Below are positions 53,604 to 63,979 of a stretch of DNA of 64,000 nucleotides, in pieces. The stretch is from Pseudomonas alcaliphila JAB1 (GTDB lineage: Bacteria > Pseudomonadota > Gammaproteobacteria > Pseudomonadales > Pseudomonadaceae), in contig NZ_CP016162.1 in NCBI RefSeq assembly GCF_001941865.1, positions 868,001-932,000 on the forward strand, in the 5' to 3' direction. Below the pieces are notes generated by a model. It did no database searches. It saw nothing but the letters and a program-made list of their open reading frames with translations, and was not told the origin of the DNA. The position numbers were made by a program, and so were the translations under genes. Position 1 is the stretch's first letter. The number at the start of each line of letters is the position of its first letter.

Positions 53604-55976
53604 CTACGATCCCTTCGGTTTCCACCGTTTGAGCAGCAGGGCATTGCTCACCACGCTGACGCTGGACAGCGCCATGGCAGCGCCCGCGACCATCGGGTTG
53701 AGCAGGCCAGCGGCGGCAAGCGGTATACCGATCAGGTTGTAGATGAAGGCCCAGAAGAGGTTCTGGCGGATCTTGGCGTAGGTGCGCCGGCTGATCTCCA
53801 GCGCGGCCGGCACCAGACGCGGGTCACCGCGCATCAGGGTGATGCCGGCCGCGTGCATGGCGGCATCGGTGCCGCCGCCCATGGCGATGCCGACGTCCGC
53901 GGCGGCCAGCGCTGGCGCGTCGTTGATACCGTCGCCGACCATGGCCACGGTGCCGTGCTGGCGCAGTTCACTGATCAGTCGCGCCTTGTCCGCCGGCAAT
54001 ACCTGGGCGTGGGGTTCGTCGATACCCAGAACGCTGGCCACCGCCGCCACGCTGCCCTGGTTGTCGCCGCTGATCAGGTGACTGGTGATGCCTTGTGCAC
54101 GCAGTTCGGCGATGGCTTCGGCGGCGCCGTCCTTGAGCAGGTCGCCGAAGGCCAGCAGGCCAAGCAGGCGTGGCGTGCTGCCGGTTTCGATCAGCCAGGA
54201 CAGAGTGCGGCCCTCGGCCTCCCATGCTCGGGCGGACTCGGCCAGCGGGCCGGCCTGCAACTGGTTTTCCTCCAGCAGGCGGCTGCTACCCAGTTGCAGG
54301 CTGCGGCCCTCGATTTCGCCGGCGATGCCGCGTCCGGTCAACGCACGGCTGTCGCTCAGCGCCGGCAGGGCGATGCGCTGTTCGGCGCAGCGCTGCAGCA
54401 CGGCTTTGGCCAGCGGGTGCTCGCTGCCCTGTTGCAAACCGCCAGCCAGGCGCAGCAGTTCTTCCTCGTCTGCTTCGCCCAGGCCGATATGGACGATGCG
54501 CGGCTTGCCTTCGGTGAGTGTGCCGGTCTTGTCGAAGGCAATGTGCTGCACGGCGTGCGCCACTTCCAGTGCTTCGGCGTCCTTGATCAGGATGCCATGG
54601 CGCGCAGCCACACCGGTGCCCGCCATGATCGCGGTCGGCGTGGCCAGGCCGAGGGCGCAGGGGCAGGCGATCACCAGCACGGCGACGGCATTGAGCAGGG
54701 CGTTTTCCAGTGATGCGCCGAATGCCAGCCAGCCGAGCAGCGTGGCCAGGGCGATCAGCAGCACGGCTGGGACGAATACCTGGCTGACCTTGTCCACCAG
54801 CTTCTGGATCGGCGCCTTGGCAGCCTGGGCGTCTTCGACCAGGCGGATGATCCGCGAGAGCACGGTTTCGGCGCCAAGGGCAGTGGTTTCCACCAGCAGG
54901 CGACCTTCGCCGTTGATGGCGCCGGCCGTGACCTTGTCGCCTGGCTGTTTGGCCACTGGCAGGCTTTCACCGCTGATCAGCGCTTCGTCGGCATGGCTGT
55001 TGCCTTCCAGCACCTGGCCGTCGACCGGGAAGCGTTCGCCGGGCTTGACCAGAATCCGGTCACCCAGTGCCAGCGCGCCGATGCCGACACGTTCCTCGCG
55101 GCCATCCACCAGCCTCACCGCATGATCCGGGCGCAATGCCTGCAAGGCGCGAATGGCGCTGGCGGTCTGGCGCTTGGCACGGCTTTCCAGGTACTTGCCG
55201 AGCAGGATCAGGCTGATGATCACCGCCGAGGCCTCGAAGTACAGATGCGGCATCTGCCCGGCCGGGGTCACGGCCCACTGGTACAGGCTCAGGCCGTAAC
55301 CGGCGCTGGTGCCGATGGCCACCAGTTGATCCATGTTGCCGGCACGAGCCTTCAGCGCTTGCCAGGCAGCGCGATAAAAGCGTGCGCCGAAGATGAACTG
55401 CACCGGTGTGGCGAGCAGGAATTGCGCCCAGGCCGGCAGCATCCAGTGCAGGCCGAAGGGCTCGACCAGCATCGGCAGCACCAGCGGCAGGGTCAGGGCG
55501 ATGGCTGCCAGCAAAGTCAGGCGTTCCCGCTGCAAACGGCGTTGCGCCTGATCCGCGGCCGGGCGGTCGTCCAGCAGGCTGGCCTTGTAACCGGCGGCGG
55601 CCACCGCCTTCAGCGCCTGTTGCGGGTCGAAACCGGCGAGTACCTGCAGGCGCGCCTTCTCATCGGCGAGATTGACGGCGACCTGGCTGATGCCTGGCAG
55701 TTTGCTCAGGGCGCGTTCGATACGACCGACGCAGCTGGCGCAGGTCATGCCTTCGATGCTCAGTTCCAGAGGTTGGCTGGGCACTGCATAACCTGCGTCG
55801 ATGATGGTGGTGATCAGCTGCGGCAGGCTATCGGCAGGTGCTTCGATGCGCGCCTGCTCGCTGGCCAGGTTGACGCTGACACTGCTTACCTGCGGCAGCT
55901 TGCGCAGCGCGCGCTCGACACGACCGGCGCAACTGGCGCAGGTCATGCCCTGGATGGGCAGGTCGAAGGTGGTCAT
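53604..55976 (-). CDS. copA: Copper-exporting P1B-type ATPase CopA
   Basis: Inner-membrane Cu(I) exporter of 790 residues. Two N-terminal heavy-metal domains carry CxxC pairs at Cys13/Cys16 and Cys79/Cys82 (GMTCASC). The membrane CPC motif is at 438-440 ([15 protein letters not shown]), the phosphorylation Asp482 in DKTGTLTEG, and the hinge motif [16 protein letters not shown]. Eight membrane helices are expected, including the C-terminal pair with the metal-site region [21 protein letters not shown] perfect CueR-type promoter lies 37 bp upstream. It lies beside the small secreted protein and copZ; cueR is separated from it by the type VI cassette. Confidence 0.96.
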   Translation of the reverse strand: MTTFDLPIQGMTCASCAGRVERALRKLPQVSSVSVNLASEQARIEAPADSLPQLITTIIDAGYAVPSQPLELSIEGMTCASCVGRIERALSKLPGISQVAVNLADEKARLQVLAGFDPQQALKAVAAAGYKASLLDDRPAADQAQRRLQRERLTLLAAIALTLPLVLPMLVEPFGLHWMLPAWAQFLLATPVQFIFGARFYRAAWQALKARAGNMDQLVAIGTSAGYGLSLYQWAVTPAGQMPHLYFEASAVIISLILLGKYLESRAKRQTASAIRALQALRPDHAVRLVDGREERVGIGALALGDRILVKPGERFPVDGQVLEGNSHADEALISGESLPVAKQPGDKVTAGAINGEGRLLVETTALGAETVLSRIIRLVEDAQAAKAPIQKLVDKVSQVFVPAVLLIALATLLGWLAFGASLENALLNAVAVLVIACPCALGLATPTAIMAGTGVAARHGILIKDAEALEVAHAVQHIAFDKTGTLTEGKPRIVHIGLGEADEEELLRLAGGLQQGSEHPLAKAVLQRCAEQRIALPALSDSRALTGRGIAGEIEGRSLQLGSSRLLEENQLQAGPLAESARAWEAEGRTLSWLIETGSTPRLLGLLAFGDLLKDGAAEAIAELRAQGITSHLISGDNQGSVAAVASVLGIDEPHAQVLPADKARLISELRQHGTVAMVGDGINDAPALAAADVGIAMGGGTDAAMHAAGITLMRGDPRLVPAALEISRRTYAKIRQNLFWAFIYNLIGIPLAAAGLLNPMVAGAAMALSSVSVVSNALLLKRWKPKGS

Positions 55977-56012
55977 GGTTCGGCTCCCTGTAACGTCATG
56001 GCTACAGGATCA

Positions 56013-56033
56013 ACCTTGCCCCCATGGCAAGGT
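56013..56033 (-). promoter_or_regulatory. CueR-type promoter/operator of copA
   Basis: Perfect 8-bp inverted repeat ACCTTGCC and GGCAAGGT with a 5-bp spacer. On the minus strand it sits between a TTGACC -35 (56036-56031) and a GATCCT -10 (56011-56006), which are 19 bp apart. That overlong spacer is typical of MerR-family promoters and matches the E. coli copA promoter plan. Confidence 0.9.
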
Positions 56034-56040
56034 CAAGCCT

Positions 56041-56433
56041 TCAGTTCAGCGTCGGTGCGGCATGCAGTCGCAGGCCATCGCTGCCCATGGCGATGCGATA
56101 GCGGCGCACCTCGCCGGCCTGCAGTTCCAGCGACTGACCGGCGAGCTGGTTGATACCGTCCTGACAGGGACCGGTGCCGGTCAGGCCAAGGCGCAGGGAG
56201 ACGCGGCCTGGCGGCAGGTTGAAGGACACCGACTGGCCCTGATGCAGGCGGGCGGCCATCTGATCGTGCAGATACAGCGCGACCTCGCAGGTGGTGGCCA
56301 CCTCCAGGCGTTCGCGCGAGACGATCAGCACTGCGTAGCCTTCGCCCTGGCTGGTCGAGGGCAGCGGTGCCAGTGGTTCGGCTTGAGCCAGAGGCGCCAT
56401 AAGCAGGGCAAGGGCGGAGCAGAGCAGGCGCAT
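56041..56433 (-). CDS. Small secreted protein of unknown function next to copA
   Basis: Periplasmic or lipid-free exported protein of 130 residues with a clear signal peptide (LLCSALALLMAPLAQAEP). The mature part is about 110 residues, beta-rich, with two Cys (TTCEVALYL and GTGPCQDG) that could form a disulfide. No Met-rich or His-rich copper motif is visible. The ATG at 56433 has GAGGA eight bases upstream; ATGs at 56448 and 56478 are alternatives. It lies between the two CueR boxes, so copper control is plausible but it faces away from the copZ promoter. Confidence 0.72.
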   Translation of the reverse strand: MRLLCSALALLMAPLAQAEPLAPLPSTSQGEGYAVLIVSRERLEVATTCEVALYLHDQMAARLHQGQSVSFNLPPGRVSLRLGLTGTGPCQDGINQLAGQSLELQAGEVRRYRIAMGSDGLRLHAAPTLN

Positions 56434-56485
56434 GGCGAGGGTCCTCATGCAGAAAACGGTGCGGGTGACATGAAGCAAGGGCTTG

Positions 56486-56506
56486 ACCTTGCCATTGTGG
56501 CAAGGT
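56486..56506 (+). promoter_or_regulatory. CueR-type promoter/operator of copZ
   Basis: ACCTTGCC-ATTGT-GGCAAGGT, the same 8-bp inverted repeat as at copA. It sits between TTGACC (56483-56488) and GAGACT (56508-56513), again 19 bp apart, on the plus strand, 40 bp before the copZ ATG. Confidence 0.9.
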
Positions 56507-56546
56507 TGAGACTACACCCATCGACCACTGATTCAAGGAGTCAGCA

Positions 56547-56744
56547 ATGCAACAATTCAAGGTTAGCGGAATGTCATGCGGTCATTGCGTGCGTGCCATT
56601 ACCCAGGCGATCCAGGCGCTGGAGCAGACGGCCAGAGTCGAAGTGGATCTGGCCGGGGGGCTGGTACGAGTGGAGGGCAACCTGGATGCTGCGCAGATAC
56701 AGGCCGCCATTCGCGAAGAGGGCTACGAGGTTGCCCCCGCGTAG
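56547..56744 (+). CDS. copZ: Copper chaperone CopZ
   Basis: Single heavy-metal-associated domain protein of 65 residues with the metal-binding loop GMSCGHC near residues 8-14 and the babbab-fold pattern ending EEGYEV. Cytosolic Cu(I) carriers of this kind deliver copper to CopA or buffer it. Its own CueR-box promoter lies upstream and CAAGGAG forms the ribosome site. It is convergent with the TetR-family gene that follows. Confidence 0.95.
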   Translation: MQQFKVSGMSCGHCVRAITQAIQALEQTARVEVDLAGGLVRVEGNLDAAQIQAAIREEGYEVAPA

Positions 56745-56756
56745 AGCTCGGGCCTG

Positions 56757-57377
56757 CTAAGGCCACTGCCGCAGCAGGCCGCGAAAGCAGCTGTCGATCA
56801 TCGTCGGGGTATCGGTCTGGGCATCGAACAGGTTGGGGTCGCGCAGCCAGTCACTGAACAGGCCGACGAGTAGCGCGTGCAGCGTGCGCGAGGCCAGGCG
56901 CGGGGTGATGCCTGGCTGCAGGTATGGTTGCACAGCCGGCAGGGCGAACTGCTGTTCGCACAGGTCAATGAACTGATTGACGAAGGTCTCGTGACGCTCC
57001 TCGGCCTCGCGCAGCTCCTCGGTGAACTCGCAGCGGCGCAGCAGCACGGTGAGGATGCGCCGACGCTGTTCGTCGAGCACCAGATTGGCCATGGCTTCTA
57101 TGCACAGATCGCGCAGCAGCTGCAGCGATGACAGGCCATCGACCGCCGCCAGTTGCTGGGCCAGCGGCTCCAGCGGCAGGCGTACCTGGTTGAGCATTTC
57201 GTGGAACAGGTGCGCCTTGTTCTGGAAGTGCCAATAAACCGCGCCGCGCGTAACCCCGGCATGTCTGGCGATCTGCTCGAGGCTGGTATGGGCGACCCCA
57301 CGCTCGAGGAACAACTGTTCCGCAGCAGCGAGGATGGCGCAGCGGGTTTTCTCCGCATCTTCTTTGGTTCTACGCAT
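56757..57377 (-). CDS. TetR-family efflux repressor
   Basis: TetR/AcrR-family regulator of 206 residues. The helix-turn-helix (about 10-57) reads TRCAILAAAEQLFLERGVAH and ARHAGVTRGAVYWHFQNKAH, the pattern of TtgR/AcrR/MexR-type efflux repressors. The C-terminal ligand domain contains the LLRRCEFTEELREAEERHE block typical of the AcrR C-terminal family. It is divergent from the RND pump operon, 124 bp apart, and most likely represses it. No clear palindrome was found in the shared region. Confidence 0.92.
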   Translation of the reverse strand: MRRTKEDAEKTRCAILAAAEQLFLERGVAHTSLEQIARHAGVTRGAVYWHFQNKAHLFHEMLNQVRLPLEPLAQQLAAVDGLSSLQLLRDLCIEAMANLVLDEQRRRILTVLLRRCEFTEELREAEERHETFVNQFIDLCEQQFALPAVQPYLQPGITPRLASRTLHALLVGLFSDWLRDPNLFDAQTDTPTMIDSCFRGLLRQWP

Positions 57378-57501
57378 GGCGATCCGGTTAATTGGAACTA
57401 GGCTCAGATTGTGCCGAGTTTACCGATTTTGCCCCGCCTGCTGGTGGCGGGTTTGGTTGTCCTGCTTCTGCCCCGCGTCTAGCCAAGGAGAGGAATGTCT
57501 C

Positions 57502-58653
57502 ATGCCATTCGTTCGTCTGGTCGGTGTCTGCCTGCCCTTCAGCCTGGCCCTACTAGCCCCGAGCGTCGAGGCCGCCGATGCGCCACCGACAGCGGTGACG
57601 GTCGAGCAGATCAAGGCCGGCGAACTGCCCATCGTGCTGGAGTATCCAGCGCGAACTGCCGGTTACCGCGAGGTGCAGGTTCGCGCTCAGGTCGGCGGCA
57701 TCCTGCAGGAGCGCACCTATCAGGAGGGTAGTCGGGTACAGAAGGATCAGGTGCTGTTTCGCATCGATCCACGCCCTTACGAGGCCGCCCTGGCCCGTGC
57801 CAAAGGTGCCCTGGCGCAGGAACAGGCGCGTTTTCGCCAGACCGATCGTGACCTCAAACGCATCCGTGAACTGCAGAAGAAGGGCTTCGCCAGCGAGAGT
57901 GAGCTGGACAACGCCATCTCCAACTTCGAACAGAGCAAGGCCAATATCGAGGCGGCCCAGGCCGAGGTGCAGTCGCGCCAGATCGACCTCGACTACACCA
58001 CGGTCAAGGCGCCGATCACTGGCATCACCAGCAAGGAAAGCGTCTCCGAAGGCAGCCTGATCGTCGCTGGCGACCCCAGTGCCAGCCTGCTGACGCAGAT
58101 CACCCAGCTCGACCCGATCTTCGTCAACTTCGCCTACCCGGACGCCGAGGCCGAGCGCCTGCGCCGCGAATTGTCCGAAGGCAGCCTGGTGCCACCGAGC
58201 AGCGGCAAACTCAGCGTGGAAGTGTATTTCGGTGACGGCTCGGCCTATCCAACAGCGGGCGAAGTGGATTTCACCGACAGCCTGATCGACCGCGGTACCG
58301 GTACCGTCAGCGCCCGTGGCGTGGTGCCGAACCCCGAGCAGAAGCTGCTGCCCGGGCAGTTCGTGCGGGTGCAGGTCAAGGGCCTGACCCGTCCCAACGC
58401 CATCACCGTACCGGAGCGCGCCGTCGCTCAGGGGCCGCGTGGCACCTTCGTCTATGTGGTGGACGAGCAGAGCGTCGCGCGCATGCGCCAGGTCACCACG
58501 GGCGATACGGCCGGTGGGCGCTGGGTGATTCTGGCCGGCGTCAGCGATGGTGAGCGGGTGATAGTCGACGGTCTGGCCAAGGTGCGACCGGACAGCCCGG
58601 TGCAGGTCGAGGAGGCGAAGGCAGTCACGCCAGCCGGCACGGCGCAGGAGTAA
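57502..58653 (+). CDS. RND efflux periplasmic adaptor subunit
   Basis: Membrane-fusion protein of 383 residues of the AcrA/MexA family. The signal peptide ([20 protein letters not shown]) lacks a lipobox Cys. A lipoyl half-motif is [20 protein letters not shown]; the coiled-coil hairpin spans about 95-165; the second half-motif is [18 protein letters not shown]; then the beta-barrel and membrane-proximal domain ([14 protein letters not shown]). ATG 57502 follows AAGGAGAGGAA. Five bases separate its stop from the pump gene. Confidence 0.94.
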   Translation: MPFVRLVGVCLPFSLALLAPSVEAADAPPTAVTVEQIKAGELPIVLEYPARTAGYREVQVRAQVGGILQERTYQEGSRVQKDQVLFRIDPRPYEAALARAKGALAQEQARFRQTDRDLKRIRELQKKGFASESELDNAISNFEQSKANIEAAQAEVQSRQIDLDYTTVKAPITGITSKESVSEGSLIVAGDPSASLLTQITQLDPIFVNFAYPDAEAERLRRELSEGSLVPPSSGKLSVEVYFGDGSAYPTAGEVDFTDSLIDRGTGTVSARGVVPNPEQKLLPGQFVRVQVKGLTRPNAITVPERAVAQGPRGTFVYVVDEQSVARMRQVTTGDTAGGRWVILAGVSDGERVIVDGLAKVRPDSPVQVEEAKAVTPAGTAQE

Positions 58654-58658
58654 CGACC

Positions 58659-61600
58659 ATGATCTCGCGTTTCTTCATCGACCGTCCGGTATTCGCCACC
58701 GTCATCTCCATCGTCATCGTGCTCGCCGGCCTGGCGGCGATGCGCGCGTTGCCCATTGCCCAGTACCCGGAAATCCTGCCGCCGCAGGTGTCGGTGAGCG
58801 CCGCATACCCTGGCGCCAGTTCGCAGGTCATCGCTGAAACCGTGGCGGCGCCGCTGGAGCAGGCGATCAACGGCGTCGAGAACATGATCTACCAGCTGTC
58901 CAACTCTTCCAGCAGCGGGGCGATGAGTTTGACGGTGTACTTCGCGGTCGGCACCGACCCGGACCAGGCCACCATCAACGTCAACAACAAGGTGCAGGCG
59001 GCATTGGCCAAGCTGCCCGAGGAAGTGCGCCGCCAGGGTGTGAAGGTGGAGAAGAAGTCGTCCGACATTCTTCAGGTGATCACTCTCTATTCGCCGGATG
59101 ATTCGCGCGACCCGATCTTCATCAGCAACTATGCGCTGATCAACGTCATCGATGAGCTCAAGCGCCTCAAGGGCGTGGGTGATGCCAGCCAGTTCGGGTC
59201 CAAGGACTATTCCATGCGTATCTGGCTGCGCCCGGACAAGCTGGCGCAGTACAACCTCACGCCGACCGATGTGGTCAATGCCATTCGCGAGCAGAATTCG
59301 CAGTTCGCCGCCGGCAGCTTCGGCCAGCAGCCGCTGAAGGAGCCGCAGGACTTCACTTACACGGTCACCACGCAAGGGCGATTCACCGACCCGAAGGAGT
59401 TCGAGAGCGTCATTCTGCGTACCGACGATACCGGTGCCAGCCTGTTGCTCAAGGACGTGGCGCGGGTCGAGCTGGGCGCGCAGGACTACTCGCTGGTCAC
59501 CACCCTCAACGGCCAGCAGAACGCTGCTTTCGGTATCTACCTGCAGCCCGGCGCCAATGCCCTGGACACCGCCGAGGCGGTCGAGCGCACCATGCAGCGC
59601 CTGGCCAAACGCTTCCCCGAAGGCATCGCCTACAAGATCCCCTACGACACCACCAAGTTCGTTCAGGTCTCGATCACAGAGGTGATCCACACCTTCTTCG
59701 AGGCGCTGGTGCTGGTGGTGCTGGTGGTGTTCATCTTCCTGCAGAACTGGCGCGCCACGCTGATTCCGGTGCTGGCCATTCCGGTGTCGCTGGTCGGCAC
59801 CTTTGCCGGCATGTACATGCTGGGTTTCTCCATCAACCTGCTGACGCTGTTCGGCATGGTGCTGGCCATCGGCATCGTGGTGGACGATGCCATCGTGGTG
59901 ATCGAGAACGTCGAGCGGGTGATGCGCACTCAGGGGCTGAATGCGCGAGAGGCCTCGATCAAGGCGATGGAGGAGGTCACTGGGCCGATCATCGCCATCG
60001 TCCTGGTGCTCTGCGCGGTGTTCGTGCCGGTGGGTTTTCTCGGCGGCCTGGCGGGGCAGATGTACAAGCAGTTCGCGATCACCATCGCGGTGTCGGTGGT
60101 GATTTCCGGCATCGTCGCACTGACGCTTTCCCCCGCACTCTGTGCGCTGCTGCTCAAGCCCGGCCACCATGAACCGGCGGCGCCGTTTCGCGCCTTCAAC
60201 CGCTTCTTCGACAAGGCCACCGAGGGCTACGGCGCCGGGGTGCGTTTCTTCCTCAAGCGTTCGCTGGTCGGCCTGTTGCTGTTCGGCGGCATGATCGCAC
60301 TGATCATGCTGCTGTTCTCACGTGTGCCCGGCTCGCTGGTGCCCGACGAGGATCAGGGCTATGTGATCAACGCCTACTACCTGCCGCCGGCCGCTTCGCT
60401 CAATCGCACCGAGGCGCTGAGTGGGGCGGTAAGCCAGCAACTGATGGAGCATCCGGCAGTCGAGGACGTGGTGACGTTCGCCGGTTTCGACGTGCTCACC
60501 TTCGGTGTGCGCAGCAACGCCGGGGTGTCCTTCGTGCCGCTCAAGGACTGGAGCGAGCGCACCACGCCCGAGCTCGATGCACGCAATCTGACGCGCGAGT
60601 TCATGGGCATGGGCACTGCGCAGAAGGATGGCCTGGTGTTGTCGTTCAACCCGCCGCCGATCACCGGTATGAGCACCACCGGCGGCTTCGAGTCCTTCAT
60701 CCAGGATCGTTCCGGTGGCAGCGTCGAGCAGCTCGGCGAGAAGGTCCAGGCCTTCGTCGAGGCCGCCAGCAAGCGACCGGAGCTGGCCGGCATTCAGAGC
60801 ACCTTCAGCGCCAACGTACCGCAGTACTACATCGATCTGGACCGGACCAAGACGCGGGCACTGGGCGTCAGCGTCAGCGACGTGTTCACCGCCATGCAGG
60901 CCACCTTCGGCAGTTACTACGTCAACGACTTCACCCTCTACGGGCGTACCTGGCAGGTCAGCCTGCAGTCGGAATCGGAGTTCCGCCGCAAGCCGGAAGA
61001 TCTCGGCCAGGTCTACGTACGCTCCAGCAGTGGCGATCTGGTGCCGCTGTCGACCCTGTTGCGGGTGCGGCGCATCCTCGGGCCGGACTCCTATGACCGT
61101 TTCAACGTCTATCCCTCGGCCAAGGTCCTCGGTGGCCCGGCGCCGGGCTACAGCTCCGGGCAGGCACTGGCGGCGATGCAGGAGGTAGCCGATGAGGTGC
61201 TGGGCGAGGACTACAGCCTGGGCTGGATCGGCTCGGCCTACCAGGAACTGGCGACTCAGGGTTCGGGCACCCAGGCGTTCGTCTTCGGCCTGATTCTGGT
61301 GTTCCTGATTCTCGCCGCACAGTACGAGCGCTGGACGCTGCCGTTGGCGGTGGTCACCGCCGTGCCGTTCGCGGTGTTCGGGGCGATTCTCGCGGTGTGG
61401 CTGCGCGGCATTCAGAACGACGTGTACTTCCAGGTCGGCCTGGTCACCCTGATCGGTCTGGCGGCGAAGAACGCCATCCTTGTCGTCGAGTTCGCCGTAC
61501 TGCTACGCGCCGAAGGCAAGGGCATCTTCGACTCGGCGCTGGAGGCGGCCAAGCTGCGTTTCCGCCCCATTGTGATGACTTCGCTGGCGTTCATTCTCGG

Positions 61601-61796
61601 TTGCGTGCCGCTGGCCATCAGCTCCGGTGCGGGCTCGGCCAGTCGCCACTCCATCGGCACCGGGGTGATTGGCGGCATGCTCGCGGCCACGCTGTTGGCC
61701 ACTTTCCTCATCCCGATGTTCTACCTGCTGGTGGAGTCGGCGGCGCAGCGGGTGAGCCAGCGCGGCAAGGCCAGGGAAGAACAGCCGCCGCATTGA
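58659..61796 (+). CDS. RND efflux pump inner-membrane transporter (HAE1 family)
   Basis: Proton-driven multidrug transporter of 1045 residues of the AcrB/MexB/MexF class. It begins [20 protein letters not shown] and shows the TM4 proton-relay acidic pair in [18 protein letters not shown], porter-domain blocks such as [20 protein letters not shown], and the TM11-12 regions [16 protein letters not shown] and [19 protein letters not shown]. Full length. No outer-membrane channel gene follows; the next gene is an MFS exporter, so the pump must borrow an OprM/TolC-like protein from elsewhere. Substrates cannot be read from sequence. Confidence 0.95.
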   Translation: MISRFFIDRPVFATVISIVIVLAGLAAMRALPIAQYPEILPPQVSVSAAYPGASSQVIAETVAAPLEQAINGVENMIYQLSNSSSSGAMSLTVYFAVGTDPDQATINVNNKVQAALAKLPEEVRRQGVKVEKKSSDILQVITLYSPDDSRDPIFISNYALINVIDELKRLKGVGDASQFGSKDYSMRIWLRPDKLAQYNLTPTDVVNAIREQNSQFAAGSFGQQPLKEPQDFTYTVTTQGRFTDPKEFESVILRTDDTGASLLLKDVARVELGAQDYSLVTTLNGQQNAAFGIYLQPGANALDTAEAVERTMQRLAKRFPEGIAYKIPYDTTKFVQVSITEVIHTFFEALVLVVLVVFIFLQNWRATLIPVLAIPVSLVGTFAGMYMLGFSINLLTLFGMVLAIGIVVDDAIVVIENVERVMRTQGLNAREASIKAMEEVTGPIIAIVLVLCAVFVPVGFLGGLAGQMYKQFAITIAVSVVISGIVALTLSPALCALLLKPGHHEPAAPFRAFNRFFDKATEGYGAGVRFFLKRSLVGLLLFGGMIALIMLLFSRVPGSLVPDEDQGYVINAYYLPPAASLNRTEALSGAVSQQLMEHPAVEDVVTFAGFDVLTFGVRSNAGVSFVPLKDWSERTTPELDARNLTREFMGMGTAQKDGLVLSFNPPPITGMSTTGGFESFIQDRSGGSVEQLGEKVQAFVEAASKRPELAGIQSTFSANVPQYYIDLDRTKTRALGVSVSDVFTAMQATFGSYYVNDFTLYGRTWQVSLQSESEFRRKPEDLGQVYVRSSSGDLVPLSTLLRVRRILGPDSYDRFNVYPSAKVLGGPAPGYSSGQALAAMQEVADEVLGEDYSLGWIGSAYQELATQGSGTQAFVFGLILVFLILAAQYERWTLPLAVVTAVPFAVFGAILAVWLRGIQNDVYFQVGLVTLIGLAAKNAILVVEFAVLLRAEGKGIFDSALEAAKLRFRPIVMTSLAFILGCVPLAISSGAGSASRHSIGTGVIGGMLAATLLATFLIPMFYLLVESAAQRVSQRGKAREEQPPH

Positions 61797-61856
61797 TAAG
61801 CGCGAACCGTCGTTCGGCGATCCGCGCTTTCATCTGCGCCCTGGTCGGTGAGATGA

Positions 61857-61868
61857 TTAGCCGGCTAA
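61857..61868. promoter_or_regulatory. Palindromic operator-like site TTAGCCGGCTAA
   Basis: Perfect 12-bp palindrome, 18 bp upstream of the MFS gene's start codon, in the position expected of a repressor site. The form TTAGCnGGCTAA resembles MarR-family operators of efflux genes, but no marR gene is in the window. Confidence 0.5.
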
Positions 61869-61886
61869 CAATTTTGCGGATTATTC

Positions 61887-63056
61887 ATGAACCTGCGAAC
61901 CCTGCTGATCCTGGGCGCGCTGTGCGCTTTTGGCCCATTGGCCATCGATTTCTACCTGCCAAGTTTCCCCACACTGGCCCAGCAGTTCGGCACCGACGTC
62001 GAACATATTCAGCTGTCGCTGGCGGCCTATTTCGTCGGCATCGCCATTGGCCAGCTGTTCTACGGACCGTTGGCGGATCGTTTCGGTCGCCGCGTGCCAC
62101 TGCTGGTAGGGGTCGCATTGTTCACCGTGGCATCGCTGGCTTGTGCCCTGGCGCCGAACCTGGAATGGCTGGTGACGGCACGCTTCGTCCAGGCCCTCGG
62201 CGGCTGCGCCGGGATGGTGATCACCCGTGCGGTGGTGCGCGACCTGTGCGATCCACTGGCTTCGGCCAAGGTGTTCTCGCAGCTGGTGCTGGTGATGGGC
62301 CTGGCGCCGATTCTCGCGCCTCTGGGGGGCGGGCTGCTGCTGGGCACCCTGGGCTGGCCGTGGATCTTCCATAGCCTGGCGATTTTCTCCGGCCTGTGCC
62401 TGCTGGCCGTGCTGTTGTGGTTGCCGGAGACCCGTCCGCAGCATCTGCAGCCGGCGCCGCTGAGTGGCGCCTTCGGCCAGTACCGCGCTTTGCTGGGTAA
62501 TGCGCCGTTCATGGGCTACAGCCTGGCCGGTGGTGTGGCGATGGCCGGCATGTTCGCCTACATCGCCGGCTCGCCCTTCGTGTTCATCGAGTTGTACGGT
62601 GTGCCGGCCGAGCATTATGGCTGGCTGTTCGGCAGCAACGCGGCAGGCTTCGTGATCATGGCGCAGGTCAATGCGCGTCTGGTGCTGCGCGGCGGCCCGG
62701 CGCTGTGGCTGCGGCGCATGGTGCTGGTGTACCTGGCCAGCGGCCTGTGCCTGCTGGCGTTGGCGCTGTGGCAACCGGCGCAGCTGTGGCCGCTGCTGAT
62801 TCCGTTGTTCATCTGCGTCGCCAGCCTCGGTTGCGTGCTGCCCAACGCCACGGCTTGCGCCATGGCCGGGCAGGGCCGGCACGCCGGCAGCGCTTCCGGG
62901 CTGCTGGGTAGCATGCAGTTCAGCGTGGCGGCCAGCGCTTCGGCGCTGGTGGCCTTCCTGCACGATGGTTCGGCCATGCCCATGGCGCTGGTGATCGCCC
63001 TGTGCGGCGCTGCCGCCTGCGGCTTCGCCTGGTGGAGCAAGCGTTTCGTGGTGTGA
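61887..63056 (+). CDS. Bcr/CflA-family MFS efflux transporter
   Basis: Twelve-helix major facilitator of 389 residues of the Bcr/CflA drug-export family. The hallmark N-terminal block is GPLAIDFYLPSFPTLAQQFG, followed by IGQLFYGPLADRFGRRVPLL (MFS motif A) and RFVQALGGCAGMVITRAVVR. Bcr-type proteins export bicyclomycin, sulfathiazole or small peptides; the substrate here is unknown. The gene is separate from the RND operon by 90 bp containing a palindromic operator-like site. Convergent with the metallopeptidase gene. Confidence 0.92.
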   Translation: MNLRTLLILGALCAFGPLAIDFYLPSFPTLAQQFGTDVEHIQLSLAAYFVGIAIGQLFYGPLADRFGRRVPLLVGVALFTVASLACALAPNLEWLVTARFVQALGGCAGMVITRAVVRDLCDPLASAKVFSQLVLVMGLAPILAPLGGGLLLGTLGWPWIFHSLAIFSGLCLLAVLLWLPETRPQHLQPAPLSGAFGQYRALLGNAPFMGYSLAGGVAMAGMFAYIAGSPFVFIELYGVPAEHYGWLFGSNAAGFVIMAQVNARLVLRGGPALWLRRMVLVYLASGLCLLALALWQPAQLWPLLIPLFICVASLGCVLPNATACAMAGQGRHAGSASGLLGSMQFSVAASASALVAFLHDGSAMPMALVIALCGAAACGFAWWSKRFVV

Positions 63057-63065
63057 GCCGGCGGG

Positions 63066-63926
63066 TTACAGTCGTGCGACCTTGAAGGTATCGCAACGCC
63101 CCGGCTGACCACTCTCGAAACCGGTGCTGAACCAGCGTACGCGCTGCTGCGAGGTGCCATGGGTGAAGGCGTCCGGCACCACCTGACCGCGCGACTGCTT
63201 CTGCAGGCGGTCATCACCGATGGCGCTGGCCGCGTTGAGGGCTTCTTCCAGGTCGCCGGCCTCCAGCCAGTCATGCCGGCGTTGCGCGTGATGCGCCCAG
63301 ACTCCGGCCAGGCAGTCGGCCTGCAGTTCCTGGCGTACCAGCAGGCCACCGTCGCCCTCGACCCGCTCGCCGCGCTGGCGCGCCGCGTTGACCTTGGCCG
63401 ATACGCCCAGCAGGGTCTGTACGTGATGGCCGACTTCATGGGCGATCACATAGGCCTGGGCGAAGTCGCCGGCAGCGGAGAAGCGTTGCTCCATCTCACG
63501 GAAAAACGCCATGTCCAGATACACGCGCTGATCACCGGGGCAGTAGAAGGGGCCAACTGCCGAGCTGGCGAAACCGCAGGCGGAATTGACGCCGCCGGAG
63601 AACAGCACCAGTTGCGGATCGCGATACTGCTGGCCAGCCTGCTGGAACAGCTCGCGCCAGGTGTCTTCGGTATCGCCGAGGATGGCGCGGACGAACTCGC
63701 TCTGCTCGTCGTTCGCCGCTGGCGCGCTCTGCGTCTGGGTAACCTGCGGCTGGGTGGCCTGGCCGGCGATCTGACCGAGAATCTGCAGCGGGTCCTGGCC
63801 CATCAGCAGGCCGACGATGACGATCACCGCCACCCCGCCGAGGCTCAGGCCGCCACCGAGGCGCCTGCCGGAACGGCCGCGCGCATCCACCACGTTGTCA
63901 CTGCGTCTACCGCGTTGCCAGCGCAT
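63066..63926 (-). CDS. Neutral zinc metallopeptidase (YpfJ-like)
   Basis: Membrane-anchored zinc peptidase of 286 residues. It has a short Arg-rich N terminus, one hydrophobic helix at about 28-42 (LSLGGVAVIVIVGLLMG), then the extracytoplasmic catalytic domain with HEVGHH at 163-168 (Glu164 catalytic) and the downstream Glu-containing ELQADCLAGVWAHHA that supplies the third zinc ligand region. Upstream GFASSAVGPFYCPGDQRVYL is a family block. The family is called YpfJ/neutral zinc metallopeptidase; its physiological substrate is unknown. Confidence 0.92.
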   Translation of the reverse strand: MRWQRGRRSDNVVDARGRSGRRLGGGLSLGGVAVIVIVGLLMGQDPLQILGQIAGQATQPQVTQTQSAPAANDEQSEFVRAILGDTEDTWRELFQQAGQQYRDPQLVLFSGGVNSACGFASSAVGPFYCPGDQRVYLDMAFFREMEQRFSAAGDFAQAYVIAHEVGHHVQTLLGVSAKVNAARQRGERVEGDGGLLVRQELQADCLAGVWAHHAQRRHDWLEAGDLEEALNAASAIGDDRLQKQSRGQVVPDAFTHGTSQQRVRWFSTGFESGQPGRCDTFKVARL

Positions 63927-63979
63927 GGCGGCACTCCCTGGTTGCTGATCGCTGCAGTGTAGCTGCGCCCGTGCCCGAC

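Noticed and set aside
55991..56000. TAACGTCATG upstream of copA as a copy of the TACGTCAT motif
   Set aside because: Only a partial match without the CGTAT second half, and the promoter is already explained by the CueR box.
58452..60170. 572-codon minus-strand open frame opposite the RND genes
   Set aside because: Antisense shadow of adaptor and pump coding sequence, His/Arg/Gln-rich low-complexity product, no ribosome site or family match.
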